Positions 34,079-45,926 of a stretch of 64,000 bases of DNA are shown piece by piece. Both the position numbers and the translations under genes were made by a program. The notes beneath the pieces are model-generated. The model saw nothing but the letters and a program-made list of their open reading frames with translations. It did not search any database and was not told the DNA's origin. Position 1 is the first letter of the stretch; each line of letters starts with the position of its first letter. Origin of the DNA: Peribolospora baueri (lineage: Eukaryota > Basidiomycota > Peribolosporomycetes > Peribolosporales > Peribolosporaceae); the NCBI GenBank assembly GCA_029717555.1, contig JAMDHS010000021.1, forward strand, positions 124,001-188,000, given 5' to 3'.

Positions 34079-37000
34079 TTACGCCTCGCTCGCGCTCCGA
34101 CTCAGACTCTTGCTCTTTCGCAGCCGGCTCTTCCTCCTCCCCTCCCCTTGCTGGTCCGCCTTCTTCTTCGCGTCGCCCTCAGACGGCGTCCGAGCGAGAA
34201 ATTGAGACTGAGACTGGAACGAAGCTTGGGAAGACGAGCCGCCTTTGCGCCGTCCTTCGTGCGTATAGTTCTCGCCATAGTCGAAGAGCAGCTCCGCCCC
34301 CATGCGGATGTCTTGCATGGAGAAGATGCCGATCCGGTGATCGCCGTTGACGAGCACGACTGTCACATGTGATGCGATACCCCGGTCAGCCAGTTAGCCA
34401 GTCAGCCCGTCGAACGAGCAAGTAAGCGTCCCATCGGCGCGGGACGAGATCGGTTACGAGGAAGTATGGCGGTGTACGATGGAGCGAGCTAAAGATACGC
34501 ACCCTTCGGCTGACAGTTGGCGTGACTTCTCGAATGATTGATCCACCGCATGGCGTTGCCCTTGAAGTAGGCATCGACGCAGTACTCCTCATTGAGCGTG
34601 AACAGGTAGGTGCGCTTCGTGTGGTCATAGATCATCCTAAGGATGACAGAGGACAGTGCGATGCCGGAAAGAATGGAGAGCAACAAAGACGGACGACCAA
34701 TGAGCGTCGGCGCCGAAACTCGAAGAACTAGCAGCGACAACGAGCTCGAAACTCTCACTCACCCTCTCCGCTCTACTTCGTTCGCGCTGACCACCTCGCC
34801 CTTGTACTCCCCGATCAGCTCACCCCGTTTGATGTCCTCTGCAGCGAACAAACCATACCCTTCCACAGCCGACTTGCCTACAAAGACACACTGAAAAGCA
34901 GTGACACCGGAAGATGGGCGAAATGTGTAACGATAGCTTGGCCACCGAGTGCGTTCGCGTTCTGGCATGGAGGAGGAAACAGGCTCGAGTTGACTCACCT
35001 TTGTGCGTCCGCGCTGAATGCATACGTTCCGACACTTGACCTCCGAGCCCAACGGGCCTGATTGTTCAAAGAAACGTACAAGACGCGATGAGTTGATGTC
35101 CCGATAGAAATATCGCCTCTTCCCAGGAGACGCGCTCGAAAGACATACGCACCCCCAGCCCCGCACGATCCGCACAGGTCAGGATCGCACTCGCGGTTGT
35201 CTCGCACGCACGGACAGCTGTCGGATGAACAGGTAGATTTTTTAGAGGAGGCTTGATGGCCTTTTCCATTCGATGAGCGGCAGTTGCAACCTGGGTGTCG
35301 GAGTCGGCCTACCGTGTCAAAATAAACAGCGTCAAAAAGGCGGAGAGAGGTTTCAGCGGCTTGGGGCAACCTCAAACCCGCGCGAAACCTTGGGAAGCTC
35401 GAACACCGCGGGAGACCCACAATCCTTGGCACAATGACAAAACTTCTCGCAGTGCCTCCTCGCCGTGTAGCAGTCGCAGTGCTCGCCTGCGTTCATATCT
35501 GGCCCGCAAGGTTTGCCCGGGTGGTCGCAGGGCCCATATCTATTCGGTTGAAAGATAAAAGGGACGTTGGTTGTAGATGTGGTATAATTACGGCTGAGGT
35601 ACGCAAACGAGGTCGTTTCACGCCCTCGGCCTTGGTGTGAGACTCACTCGTTCGCCTCGCTCGTTTGGTGGTCTACGAAGCGAAAGCGGGATCGATCAAG
35701 GAAATAAAGGCATCAGCAAGACGCTACTCGACATCGAAAGGCGCATATTCCGTTATTCCAAGCGACCCGTTCTTCCGACACTCACTGATAGTCAGCCTCT
35801 GCTTGACCTGCGGCGAATCGACAAGCTTCTTCTCTTCCTTACTTCTCAACAGAGCCGTCTGTCCGCTGCTACCCGACGCGCCAGGCTCATGCAACGCGTC
35901 GATCTTGCGCTTCACTCGGGGAGACATGGTCGGCACCTGGGCTGTGTATTCTAGGTGGACCTGCGTGAGGAACGAACGAATGAACGAGCGACGTGTGGTG
36001 TGGTGTGTAGCGTGAGCTTGACTGAAGGGGCGCTGATACGTGGTTCAAGAACGGAGGGAGGAAACGCTTTCTAACCTCTCGACAAGTCCTACCGCTGCCC
36101 ATCATCTTCGCAAATTTGCATGGCTCAGCAGTCGGGAACACGTTCCGGAACGCGTTGAGCAGCTGACGTTCGTCTTCGGTCCAGCCTTGTGAGGACTGTC
36201 AATGGGAAAGCACCAGATGTGGTGATCATCCGTGAGCGGGGAGCCTTGGTGCGTGCTCTTCCAGGACAATTGGTGCAATTCGCATTACGCACTCTGACAG
36301 CTTCCGCGTCGCCAACCTTGTAACAGTCCGGCCCGCACGGCTCGCCGGTTCTGCGGGGCACGATGGCCGTGCCCTTGACAGGGGGTCTAAAGATCATACC
36401 TGGATGACACGAGAAGGGAAAACAGCGTCCTGAGCGAGCGTGCACGCTTAAGCGCAGTACGACGAGTTGAAACACCAACCGTGAAGACCACAATCGAAAG
36501 CGTAGCACTGCCTACAAAAAAGGTTGGTGAAAGAATCAAGAATGTCCGTGTCTGGCGGTTTGCTGCGAAAGAGACGGCCCACGAGTGCCTTCCGTGTCAG
36601 TGAACACATAACTCTTCGTCAATAAAAGGACGGACAGAACGCTTCGCTCACAGCCAGTAATAGTCATGGAGATGGGAGTCATTGCGTCTGCCCATATCGG
36701 AAAGGTTGGCAGAGCGGGAATTTCAGGGACGCCTTGAAGAAAGGGCCGAAGACCAGCTTTCACCATCCGTCGCCGTGGTCGCCATCGACAAGACTCACCT
36801 CGTCACGATCTCCTCCACCGTGTTGTCAAACACCTGCGACGCGTCAATCTGCTCCGGCGTCAGGCCGTGCTGCTCGATGAGAGTTTGTATGGTCGCAAAT
36901 TCGACAGCGTTCTCTACCATGGGTTTGTAAATGTGGAAAATGGGGAGGGATGGACAACGCGAGTGGGTCAGTAGGGGTTGCTTTCAAGGATACACCTGCA

Positions 37001-37812
37001 TTGAAGCAGAAGAAAGCGTTGCCTCTCGTCCCCGTGCAATCACCATCCGGGTCAACCCTCCTCTCCTCAGCCGTCTCGACCTTCTCAAACATCCTCTCGT
37101 AAAGATCAAGGTCAAAGTTCTTGGCCATGTCCTCGTCGTCAAAGTTAGGTAGCACCTTGAGCACCTTCTCGTCGTCTACCTTGAGGTTACGCGTTGCGGG
37201 AGGACAGTAGGTGTACGTCGGGATGTAAGCTGAGGAGGGGGGGCTCGGTTCAAGGCGGGTGACGATCACCGAGTGGCTGCCGGAGGTGCCTGCAAGAGAG
37301 GAGGAAGCCCTGTCCTTGTCCTTTCCCGAACCCGAGCTGGAGGGTAGCATAGCGGCGGTGGCGGCAGCAGCGGCGGCAGAGGGAGCAGCATAACTAGTGT
37401 ACTGAAGCGTCCTTCTCAAAGTCGAGTCGTACGCTTTCGATCTGCTTCCTACCTGTGCTTCGGGATGGGAGGCGAGTGATTGCCACTGCGCGAGTTGCAC
37501 GGCAGAGAGGTTGGCGATGGACTCGGCCGTCGTCCTGCGCAAGTCCTAAGGCATGCGGGTAGTGGGAGAGAGACGGCACACCTTCCTGAGTCATTATCAA
37601 CTTAGGAACGATGGAGCCGCCCATCCCGTCCCATGAGCGAGGCCAGGACGGAAGGTTGGCTGACATACCTCGCAACGCTCGAGCTTGTCGGCCTTGTGCC
37701 AGCGGAACGCGTCGGTGAGCGTCTGTCTGACCAGCTCGTCCGTCTCGGGGACCTTTTTCTTGCGCACCATCCCGGTGAGGGATCTGCTCCTCCTGCGCCG
37801 TTTCTGGGACAT
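34079..37812 (-). CDS. EZH2: EZH2-type H3K27 methyltransferase (PRC2 catalytic subunit)
   Basis: This is Polycomb Repressive Complex 2 histone H3 lysine-27 methyltransferase. The start at 37812 (MSQKRRRRSRSLTGMVRKKK) is followed by NLKVDDEKVLKVLPNFDDED, matching the EZH2 N-terminal region, a middle linker, then the cysteine-rich CXC/pre-SET: CYAFDCGLHG, GPCDHPGKPCGPDM, CDCYTARRHCEKFCHCAKDC, HPGCNCRSS, CPCVRDNRECDPDLCGSCGAG. The SET domain reads VFVGKSAVEGYGLFAAEDI, GELIGEYKGEVVSANEVERRG, YLFTLNEEYCVDAYFKGNAM, INHSRSHANCQPK, VLVNGDHRIGIFSMQDI and ELLFDYGENY. A basic Ser-rich tail follows. Introns cut nearly every block. One oddity: the NHSxxPNC motif reads NHSRSHANC, one residue longer and without the proline. 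Confidence 0.92.
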
Positions 37813-38490
37813 GAGAAAGACGCCCTTCGAGGGATGCGACGAGCTGGGACGGTGATCGAGTGAGAGGGGATGTCGATGATCGTCGGACAATCAAATGGCG
37901 CTGTTGGCAATTTACGCGCGACGCGACTCCCGATCGACCTTCATCCCTTCGGAGCAAGGCAGACGAGACAGGCACAGACAGACAGACAAACAAACAAGAG
38001 ACGGAGAGCGCATCCAGTCCGACCTACTTCATTCGTCGCCGATAAAGCGAGCAAGCAATAAAGCCAAGAAACACATGATCTCATACGGTACGGAGCGACA
38101 AAGACACAATGATACGACGGATCCCCGACGGCGCGCTCACGGGCAGAGTAGCGAGAGGAGACAGAGAGAAAAAAGAGAAGTACAACCGAGCGAATCCTTC
38201 TCCAGGCGACTCTGGCTCGTTCCGAGACGTATTACGAGAAAGCGTAGATGCGAAAACCGACTTCCTGTCCTCCTTGCTGGACACGAAAGGAGAAAAGGCG
38301 AAAACGATGGGACGTCACAGGCTTTGGAAGAAACGAGATGGTGCAAAGTGGTACTGGTGACCGGTAGGGCCTGCGCCGTCCCCATATGGAGAGAGGAAGA
38401 GGTGAGAAGCATGATGGTTTCATCGGCTGGTGCCCGAACTGACGCACATGGAGAACCGCTGGAGAGCGACGCAATCCGTGCGCCCAGTCC
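37813..38490. other. Intergenic, EZH2 promoter and UBP9 3' side
   Basis: About 680 bases with CAGA/CAAA-type microsatellite near 37974-37997. Plus-strand frames run through it but show only low-complexity, charged residues. I see no gene. Confidence 0.5.
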
Positions 38491-41400
38491 TCAGTGCTCG
38501 TGCTCGTGCTGCTGCTGGACACCCTCCATGGACGGTTGAGCACCGATGTGGACGAGCGGCGGACTCGGCGGGCGTCCTCCGCCCGCGCCGTTGGCTGCAT
38601 GGCCGTTTCCGCCGCCTCTGGTCACAGACCCGAAGCCCAGCTTGCCCAGCCCAGCCCCGCCGCCCTTCTGGCCGTACACCTGACTGAGTTTGCGGGCCGC
38701 CTTGATCTCCTTGCTCCTCCTCTTCGCCTCCTCCTTCTCCAGCCTCTCCCTCTCCTTCTTTTCCTGCTCCTCCGCCTGCTTCCGCGCTCGCACCAGGTCT
38801 TTTTGGTCCTTCTTGCTCAGCGGCGCAACGGGAGGCGGGAAGGGTACGGGCGCAGCGTGCGGGTCGGGAGCCGTACCCGGCTGTGCCCACGGACGGTGAG
38901 GCGTTGGCGCTGCGGGGGAGATAGGCGCCGTGACGGGGGAGGCGTGCATGCCAGCCGTCCGAGTCGGCAAAGATAGGTCTGCAGCCACGATGAATGGTCT
39001 AATGGGACGGATGGTCATCGTCGGCGACGATGACGGGCTTCCCGCGTCTGCGCCCGAGCCGACGACTCGCTGCTGAGCCGTCTTCTCCTCTCGCGCGAAC
39101 GACTGCATCCGCCCCAAATCGCCCGCCTCGGCCTCCTTTGGTCCGCGTCCGCTACCAGCCACAGCGCTCCCGACCCTCTCCTCCCTCGTCGCCGCTGGCG
39201 ACGCAGGCGCGTACGAAGACATGGGGGAGATGGAGGGATGATGGGGCGCCTTCGAAGGCGTCAAACCCGTCAACGCTGCTACGCCGGAGCTGGCTGTCGT
39301 GGCCGAACTGGAGTCGTCCGTGACGAGGTCGCTCGGGTAAGGCGAGTTGCCTCGGCTCGCCGGAGGACTGGCCATTCTGTTGTTCGCAACGCCATGCTGA
39401 TGAAGCGCGTTGCCCGAGCCCGAAGCTTGGCCTATCAAGTTGGACGCCGCCGCGGACGGCGCGTAAGGTCGAGGCGCGACAATCTCGATCTCTCCCTCAG
39501 GACGATCGCAACTGCTCCCAGAGCTGGAACTCGTCAGGATTGTCCCTCCGGAATCGTTATCAGTGCTGGACGAAGGAGCCATCGGCATGGGCGGAGCCGT
39601 CGCGGACGCGGTCTCGCCGATCGCAGTCGAAGGTCGAGACAGACGCCCGTCCTTCTTGTCCTTCTTGTCCTTTCCTTCCTTCTCCTTCTTCCTCGACCCG
39701 AACCACCCGCTCGTACTCCCCTTCTCCTTCTCCTTCTCCTGGTCCCTCTCCTTCTCCTTGCTCCCGCCGGACGGCTTTCCAAACGCGGAGGAATGGTGGC
39801 CAAACGGCTCTGCCGCAACCACCTGGCCGTGGTGGCTCGCTGAACGCGTGCGGTTCCACAAATTGGCCACCTTCAGCGGGCCGTCCACGCTATTGGGCGG
39901 CGGCGGCGGCGGAGCCGATAGTAGCGGGCCGGCGCTACCCGCATCAGGTGTCACGGGCCTCGAGTTTCTGGCAGTCGCAGGCGTCGTCCTGCCGTCTGAC
40001 GAGACAGCCTCTCCAGGCGCGACCGCCGGTGGCGTGCTAGCCTGGCGTTGGTGCGGGTACGGGTGTGGGTTCTGTTGCTGTTGCGATAGCGGAGCCTGCA
40101 AATGACTCTTTGTGACGACAGAGGATCGAGACGAAGAGTGGACGTCGTGCTGTCGCTGTGTAGCAGAGATCTGCTGGGACGTAGCGGTCGCATCGCTCAT
40201 AGGTGATCCAACGGTGCCACCGGCGCTGACGGGTGGCAGAGGACGGGAGACGTAGGCCAGGCCGGGCGTTTGCCCCGGTACAGGTGGCGGTTCGAAGGGC
40301 TCCGATGATCGCGGACGGTTCAGCCCAAGCTTTTCAATGTCCAGTCCGACGGCCTGATAAAAGAGCACGTAGCCTGAGCCAAGCCCCGGCTTATCGCCAA
40401 AGTACTTGGAGAGCTCAGACTCGTCAATGCTCGACACGGTGTCGTCGTCGCAGACTACCCATCGTCCTCGGCATTTGACCAAGGCGATATAGTGCCCGTG
40501 TGTTGGACCGCTGCAGGACAGGAAAAGGACACGACGAAGGCGAAGGGGAGGAGATCAGCACATGGAACAATCCGGTCGAACGCATCGCGTTCACAAAGCA
40601 CCTTCAGAAAAAAAAGGGGCACTCACGATCCGATATGGACGACAACAGCGAACAGTTCATAAAGCCGGTCCGGGTCCTCGGCGTCGTCGGTTGTATTGAA
40701 GAGCCGAAGCTCGAGCGGGAAAGGGACGCGGTAGGCAAGCTTGACGTACCGCTTGAGGTCGTCCTGGTACTTGAAGCGTTTGAGGTGGAGGGCGAGCACC
40801 TGCGGGAGGCGACCAATTTTCATCCTATTCGAAATCGAGCCAAACAAAGGATAAGAAAAAAACACAAAGACGCTTCAGCGCTCTCCGTACTGGCCTCGTG
40901 GCCAAGGCAATCAAAGCAAAGCGCAAAGCAAAGCGTACCTCTTCTCAGCCTCCCTTAGTCCCCCACATCTGTCGCACCAAAACCGATTCTTCGCGAGCAG
41001 CATCTCCTTCTCGCTAAAGCTCCTCAGACAGCTACCCAAGCTGGCGTTCTTCTCAATGTCGACGCTGAGGTCGAGGAAGCTCTCGTCGCGGCGGGTAACG
41101 GTGCGGCAGGAGAGACAGCGGGTCTCATTGGTGAGAGTGCCTTCGAAAAGTTTGTGGATCAGCGTCTTGGGAGGCGGTACGGCGTTTGACATCGAGGTCG
41201 AAGCTTGAGCTGGGGTTGGAGAGGCCGCTGCTGGTGCGGAAGTAGCGGCAGAGACTGGCAAAGGTGGTGGTTTGGAAGGGGCAGGAACGGACATGGCATG
41301 AGCAGAGGTGGAGTGAGGGGGCGGGGTGGCAGGCAAAGCCGAGCTGGCGGCCGATGAGGTGGACGAGCCGTACGACGCGGTGGAAGACAGCGAGGACGAT

Positions 41401-43272
41401 CCGCCGCCCAAGTTGCTCGACGCAGAATCTGCCAAACTTCCCGTGCTCGTCTCCGCGAGACCTTCCCCCGTGGCACCATTACCGTGGTCACCCTGCCGCA
41501 CCTTCTTTCCAGCTTCCTGCATCCCCATCGCCGCCTCTGCCCCCACGGCCCGAGCCGCCTTCGCCCTCCTCTCCTCCAACTCCTCCAAATCCTCCGCAAC
41601 TCTGTTGAGCAGGAAACCCAAAAACTCGTGCGCATCCTGATGCATCGTGCTACGAAACAGCTCGTTCTCACGCTTGAGCTTCTGAACGAACGCGTGAGGG
41701 GCGATGGGCTGCTGAGAGGGCTGCCGAGAAGGGTTGGTGAGTGGGAGGGAGCGAATGAGAGAAAAGAGGTCACGGAGGGTGGTAAAAAGCGTTTCCGTGT
41801 GCACCCGTGCCTGCGCTGCTGGCTGCGTGAGAGTCACGCCGGGAGCGAGACCGGGGGAGTGGCCGTCCTGGCTATCAGCGGCGGAAGGAGCGCTTGCAGA
41901 GGTCTGCGGGACGACCTCTTTGTCGGTGCCCCGCAGTCCATTGGCTGACGCATAGGCGGTAGCGGCTGAATCCGCCGTCCCGTTCTGGTGCGCTATCCTA
42001 TCGCTCCGCACGACCTCGTCCGTCGACGAAGGCCGGCCAGTAGGAGCGCCCTCTGCGACAGTGACGGCTGAACGGGTGGAGACGGGCAACGGCGATGTGG
42101 TCTGAACCGGACTCGTCGATGTGCTCCTTTGCCCCGCCTGAGGCGTCTTGTCGTTCGCACGGTCGACGCCACTTTGTGATCGGCTTTGGAACGACGACGC
42201 CCTCATGGAGCTCAGGCTTGCCCTCCTCTTGTGACTGCCCTCCTTGCCCTGTCCGCCGGCTCCCCAGAAGCCGTTCGTAGCCGACAAGGTGGTCCCGGTG
42301 GCGGTCGTGGGCCGCGTGCCGGCTGATCGACCGGCGCCAGTGCCGTACGTCTTATTCGACCCCATGCTCGTTCGACGACGGAGGGCATTGGCACCACCGG
42401 AAGAAGCGCCGCTGTCTTTGGAGAGTGGCATTGCAAGGGAAGATGGAGAGTTTGTAGAGGCAGCTGTCATGGTCTCATGTGACGGATGGCGGGGGGAACC
42501 GGGGGTGACAAAGCTGTAGCTGCTTGGTGGCGGTGCACCAGAAGCGGGACGAGCGTGAGGCGACGTGCTAGGAGCACTGGTCTTGCGAGAGCGAGCACTG
42601 TGAGGCGGAGGAGCGGGCGAAGGATGGTGTTGTGTCGGCGCGGACGATGTCGTCAACGGCGTCGAACCTTCCGACATGGTCTCCCCGGTGGCGGGCGGCA
42701 AGCTCCAGCATACTTCGCCAGCATGCAAGCCGGGCGCAGAGGCAGGTTGGGGGAAAGGATAGGGGAGATCATATCCGACGAGGGATTCCCGAAATGGGGG
42801 GCAGAAGTAGAGCGCTTGGAGAATTGAGTTGGCGTAGCTGGGCAAGGGAAAGAGGGCATGCGACGAGGTGAGCGATACTCGCGAGACCTGGAGCATAGGA
42901 TCGGGACAAGAGAGGCAAAGCCGGCTTAGGAGTTGCTCTCACCACGTATTACCAAACTGAGAATGAGATTGGGTGCGAGAGATCAAGCAAAGATGAAAGT
43001 GTGAGCGTAGCTGTGAATGGGAACCGAAGCCGAACGTCCCGCCACGGCCCGCCCCATATCCTTGCTCGCCACTGACTCGACTGCAAGGCGACCGATCTGT
43101 CGTTCGCTTCTCACCACCTCAGAGAACGGGACGGGCGACTCACATTCTCCATGCCAAAGAGCCTATCCTCGGGCTGCTCGCTCTTGTTCACCTCGCCATA
43201 GGCTGCCTGTGATCCGCCTTTGGAGGGCGTGCCGGCGTTGCCGCCCACGCCCATCCATCGAAGGAAAGCCAT
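38491..43272 (-). CDS. Ubiquitin carboxyl-terminal hydrolase, UBP9/USP12-46 type
   Basis: This cysteine protease removes ubiquitin from proteins; relatives work with WD40 cofactors. The start at 43272 gives [14 protein letters not shown], as in fungal Ubp9-like proteins. Exon 1 is 43144-43272, exon 2 only 42943-42956 (14 bases), and exon 3 begins at 42837; together they form the Cys box [19 protein letters not shown]. Next come [18 protein letters not shown], the zinc knuckles CLSC and CDRC with [44 protein letters not shown], and the His box [12 protein letters not shown] with [12 protein letters not shown]. Both a large Ser/Thr/Pro-rich insert (near 41200-42700) and a disordered tail of several hundred residues with a Lys/Glu-rich stretch make it far longer than USP12/46. 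Confidence 0.9.
42943..42956 (-). other. 14-base microexon of the UBP9-type gene
   Basis: On the minus strand, CTCAG precedes TTTGGTAATACGTG and GTGAGAG follows. The exon codes FGNT plus the first two bases (TG) of the catalytic cysteine codon; the C comes from the next exon. The frame closes exactly: 129 bases, then 14, then C-TAC-GCC-AAC. Confidence 0.85.
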
Positions 43273-43827
43273 CGTCGCGCTTAACGAATCGGACTGGACG
43301 ACCTGACCGGAGGGAGCGCGACAAGGGGGTGGCGAAGCAGATAGAGAGGGAAGAGGGGGCGTCTCGGTGGATGCGCCTTGGTCGACACTGTACGACGACC
43401 GACTTGTTTCTGTGGTGCAAACTGGATCCGTGCGAGTCGTGCGACCGCTGTCGACCCCGTTCGTCCTCGGCCTCGACCGCGACCTCGACCTCGGCGTCGC
43501 TCGACCTCGCTTGTAGACACTTGAGAGCGGAGCGGTTAGGCAGCGTGGTGCAAGCTAGATGGGCGGAAGTAAAGGTGCGGGAGAGGCAGGCCGGGGCGAG
43601 TGGTGGAGAGGTCGGAAGGGGAAGGGAAGGCAAGGGAGATTGCGTCGGGGCGGACGCGGCAGCCGGGGTTGCCGCAGTAGCGATCGGCAAGTGATCGGGC
43701 TTGTGGCCGCGCCGAGGAGACGGACTGCGGAGGGGGTTGTCCATCCATAGATACCGACATCTCTTCTCTTTCTTCTTCTCTGGACAAGACATCGACACCA
43801 TTTGGACAACAGCAAGCTTCTGCCGTC
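43273..43827. promoter_or_regulatory. Divergent promoter, UBP9-type gene / dehydrogenase
   Basis: 555 bases separate head-to-head ATGs. Frames on both strands are low-complexity (Arg/Gly/Pro). No TATA box or exon is evident. Confidence 0.45.
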
Positions 43828-45401
43828 ATGGCTCTCGCCCACCCCAGCCCGTTCAGGTGAGCCCACGCGCAGCTCCCGGCGCTCGCGGACAAACAACGGC
43901 TCAGCATCTCCCCTCCGCCCCACCCAGCCGCGCAGGCACCCCCCATCCCCAGTGCCAGCTCGGCTGGGTTGGCCTCGGCAACATGGGCCTGCCCATGGCC
44001 ATCAACCTGCAGAAGTCGCTCTCGGAGCGACAGCCCCCGCTCCCCCCGCTCGTCGTGTACAATCGCACGCGGTCCAAGGCCAAGCCTCTCGAAGACATGG
44101 GATGCATCTGCGTCGACTCTCCCGAAGAGGTAGGGGCAAGGTGCGACCTCGTGTTCACTAGCCTGTCCAACGACGCCGTCGCCAGGGAAATATACGCACA
44201 GCTATTCAAGGGCCAGGAGCGTTCTACTGCTGGACATGGGTATGCTGAGAATGCGAGCCTTTACGTCGACACCAGCACGCTCTATCCCACCACTGCCGGT
44301 GAGCCCCAGACCGCGTGATGATATCAGGTCGTGTACGTACGCACAGCAGGCGACCGGTCCTCTCATGCGCGCTATTTCTTGGCTTGCTTTTGCAGGCGAG
44401 CTTGAGAGACTCGCTTCCGCGGTGCCCTACCGACATTTCCTCTCCTGTCCCGTCTTCGGCCCTCCTCCCATGGTATGTGACCAAGCACACCGGCACTCCC
44501 TCGCTTCCGCCCGTCCTTTCTGGCTGACCATCACTTGCCTTTCTATTCAACACAGGCCAGAGAGGCAAAGTTGGTGTGGGCTGTCTCGGGAAGCTATCAC
44601 GCCAAGAAATTTGTTGCCCAGTTTCTCGTACCCGCTATGGGAAGGAAGATCATGGACCTAGGCAGCAACGTGGAGAGAGGTAAGTCGCGCCAGCCTGCAG
44701 CTTGAAGGGGCCCAGCCATATCAAGCCATTCTCGTTTGTCAATTCCTCACACTTTCCTCTCTCACTCGACTCAACTCCTTTCCAATGCAGCGGCTTCTTT
44801 CAAGCTCATTGGTAACGCCATGATCCTCTCCACGATCGAGATGCTGGCTGAGTCCATGACGCTCGCTGACAAGACCGGCGTCGGCGCAGACAAGCTATGT
44901 GAGCGAAAGCGGAAGGGGGAAGACTTGTGCTCTTAGTGTCTATTCGCTCGTGTCGGCGATGACTCAACGTCCATTTGCTCGACCCACCTTCTCTCTTCCC
45001 CCATCGTCTCGTCCTACATGCCCACGATGCGATGTCTCCTTGTCGCCGCAGACGAATGGGTCCGGGAGTTCTTCCCTGCACCTTCAGCCATTGGCTACGG
45101 TAACAAGATTCTGACGAACCAATTTAGCAGCGAGGAAGGCTTTAGCCTTTCGGGCGGCATCAAGGATGCCACGCATATCCGCAAGCTCGCAGAGAGCGTC
45201 GATTGTCCCTTGCCCATTATCGACATTGCCCATCAGCACATGGTCGCCGCCCGCGCCAACGGCGGTTCCAATCTCGATTGGTCGTCCCTCGTCGGCGGAC
45301 AGCGCATCGCCAGCGGACTCAAGCCGTTCACCACCGAGGACTTTCTCCTTCGCCAGCGACCTGACGTCAGCGGCAAGCAGGACGAGGACGAGGCAGCATG
45401 A
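43828..45401 (+). CDS. Beta-hydroxyacid dehydrogenase (HIBADH / 6PGDH-fold)
   Basis: This NAD(P)-dependent dehydrogenase of the 3-hydroxyisobutyrate dehydrogenase family acts on small 3-hydroxy acids; the substrate is unknown. The short first exon MALAHPSPF splices to SRAGTPHPQCQLGWVGLGNM, where GLGNMG is the Rossmann loop. LVVYNRTRSKAKPLEDMG, DLVFTSLSNDAVAREI and LYVDTSTLYPTTAGE follow. VFGPPMAREAKLVWAVSG precedes the helix carrying the catalytic lysine, FKLIGNAMILSTIEM (K...N pattern). The C-terminal part FSLSGGIKDATHIRKLAE and LPIIDIAHQHMVAA matches the family's all-helical domain. About six exons. There is no obvious mitochondrial presequence. It is convergent with ORC1. Confidence 0.88.
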
Positions 45402-45926
45402 CGGGTTGCGGGTGGCATTGTGGTGTGCGATGTGCCGTTTGTCCGTCTACCTCTGGCGAGCCTCTCGGCCATCTAACACATCGGCCACAGGGGAGGGAGA
45501 GGAGTGAGCGAACATACGGAGACGAGTGGCATGCGAGAGTGGATGCTGGACATGCCACGTTCAAGAAGGAAAAGGCGGAGGTTTGAGCATGGAGAAGAGA
45601 CAGGCGATGATGATACGGCGACCTGAAGCCCGCCGCCGACGAGGACGAGCCGTCGAGTCGGGGCGAGCGGTAGATAGGCCCTAGTCGCGGCAGAACACGA
45701 ACGGGGGCTCCCAGCTCCAAATCGAATCGCCCCTTCCATGTCACTCAGTAGAAATACAGCATAAATAAAGCGTAGTGCGGGAACAGCGACCCGTGCTCGT
45801 ACACTTCTTCGCCTCTCGCAGGCGTGCGATGGATGATGACCGACCGATCGTGCACAGCCGATGCGACGCGTACGAGCGTAAATCACGCCGTCTTTGGCTG
45901 CTGGCTGTGACCCCCCACCCGCCGCC
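45402..45926. other. Convergent 3' space, dehydrogenase / ORC1
   Basis: 525 bases between two gene ends. The AATAAA-like run near 45763-45769 could serve as a polyadenylation signal. I see no gene. Confidence 0.5.
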
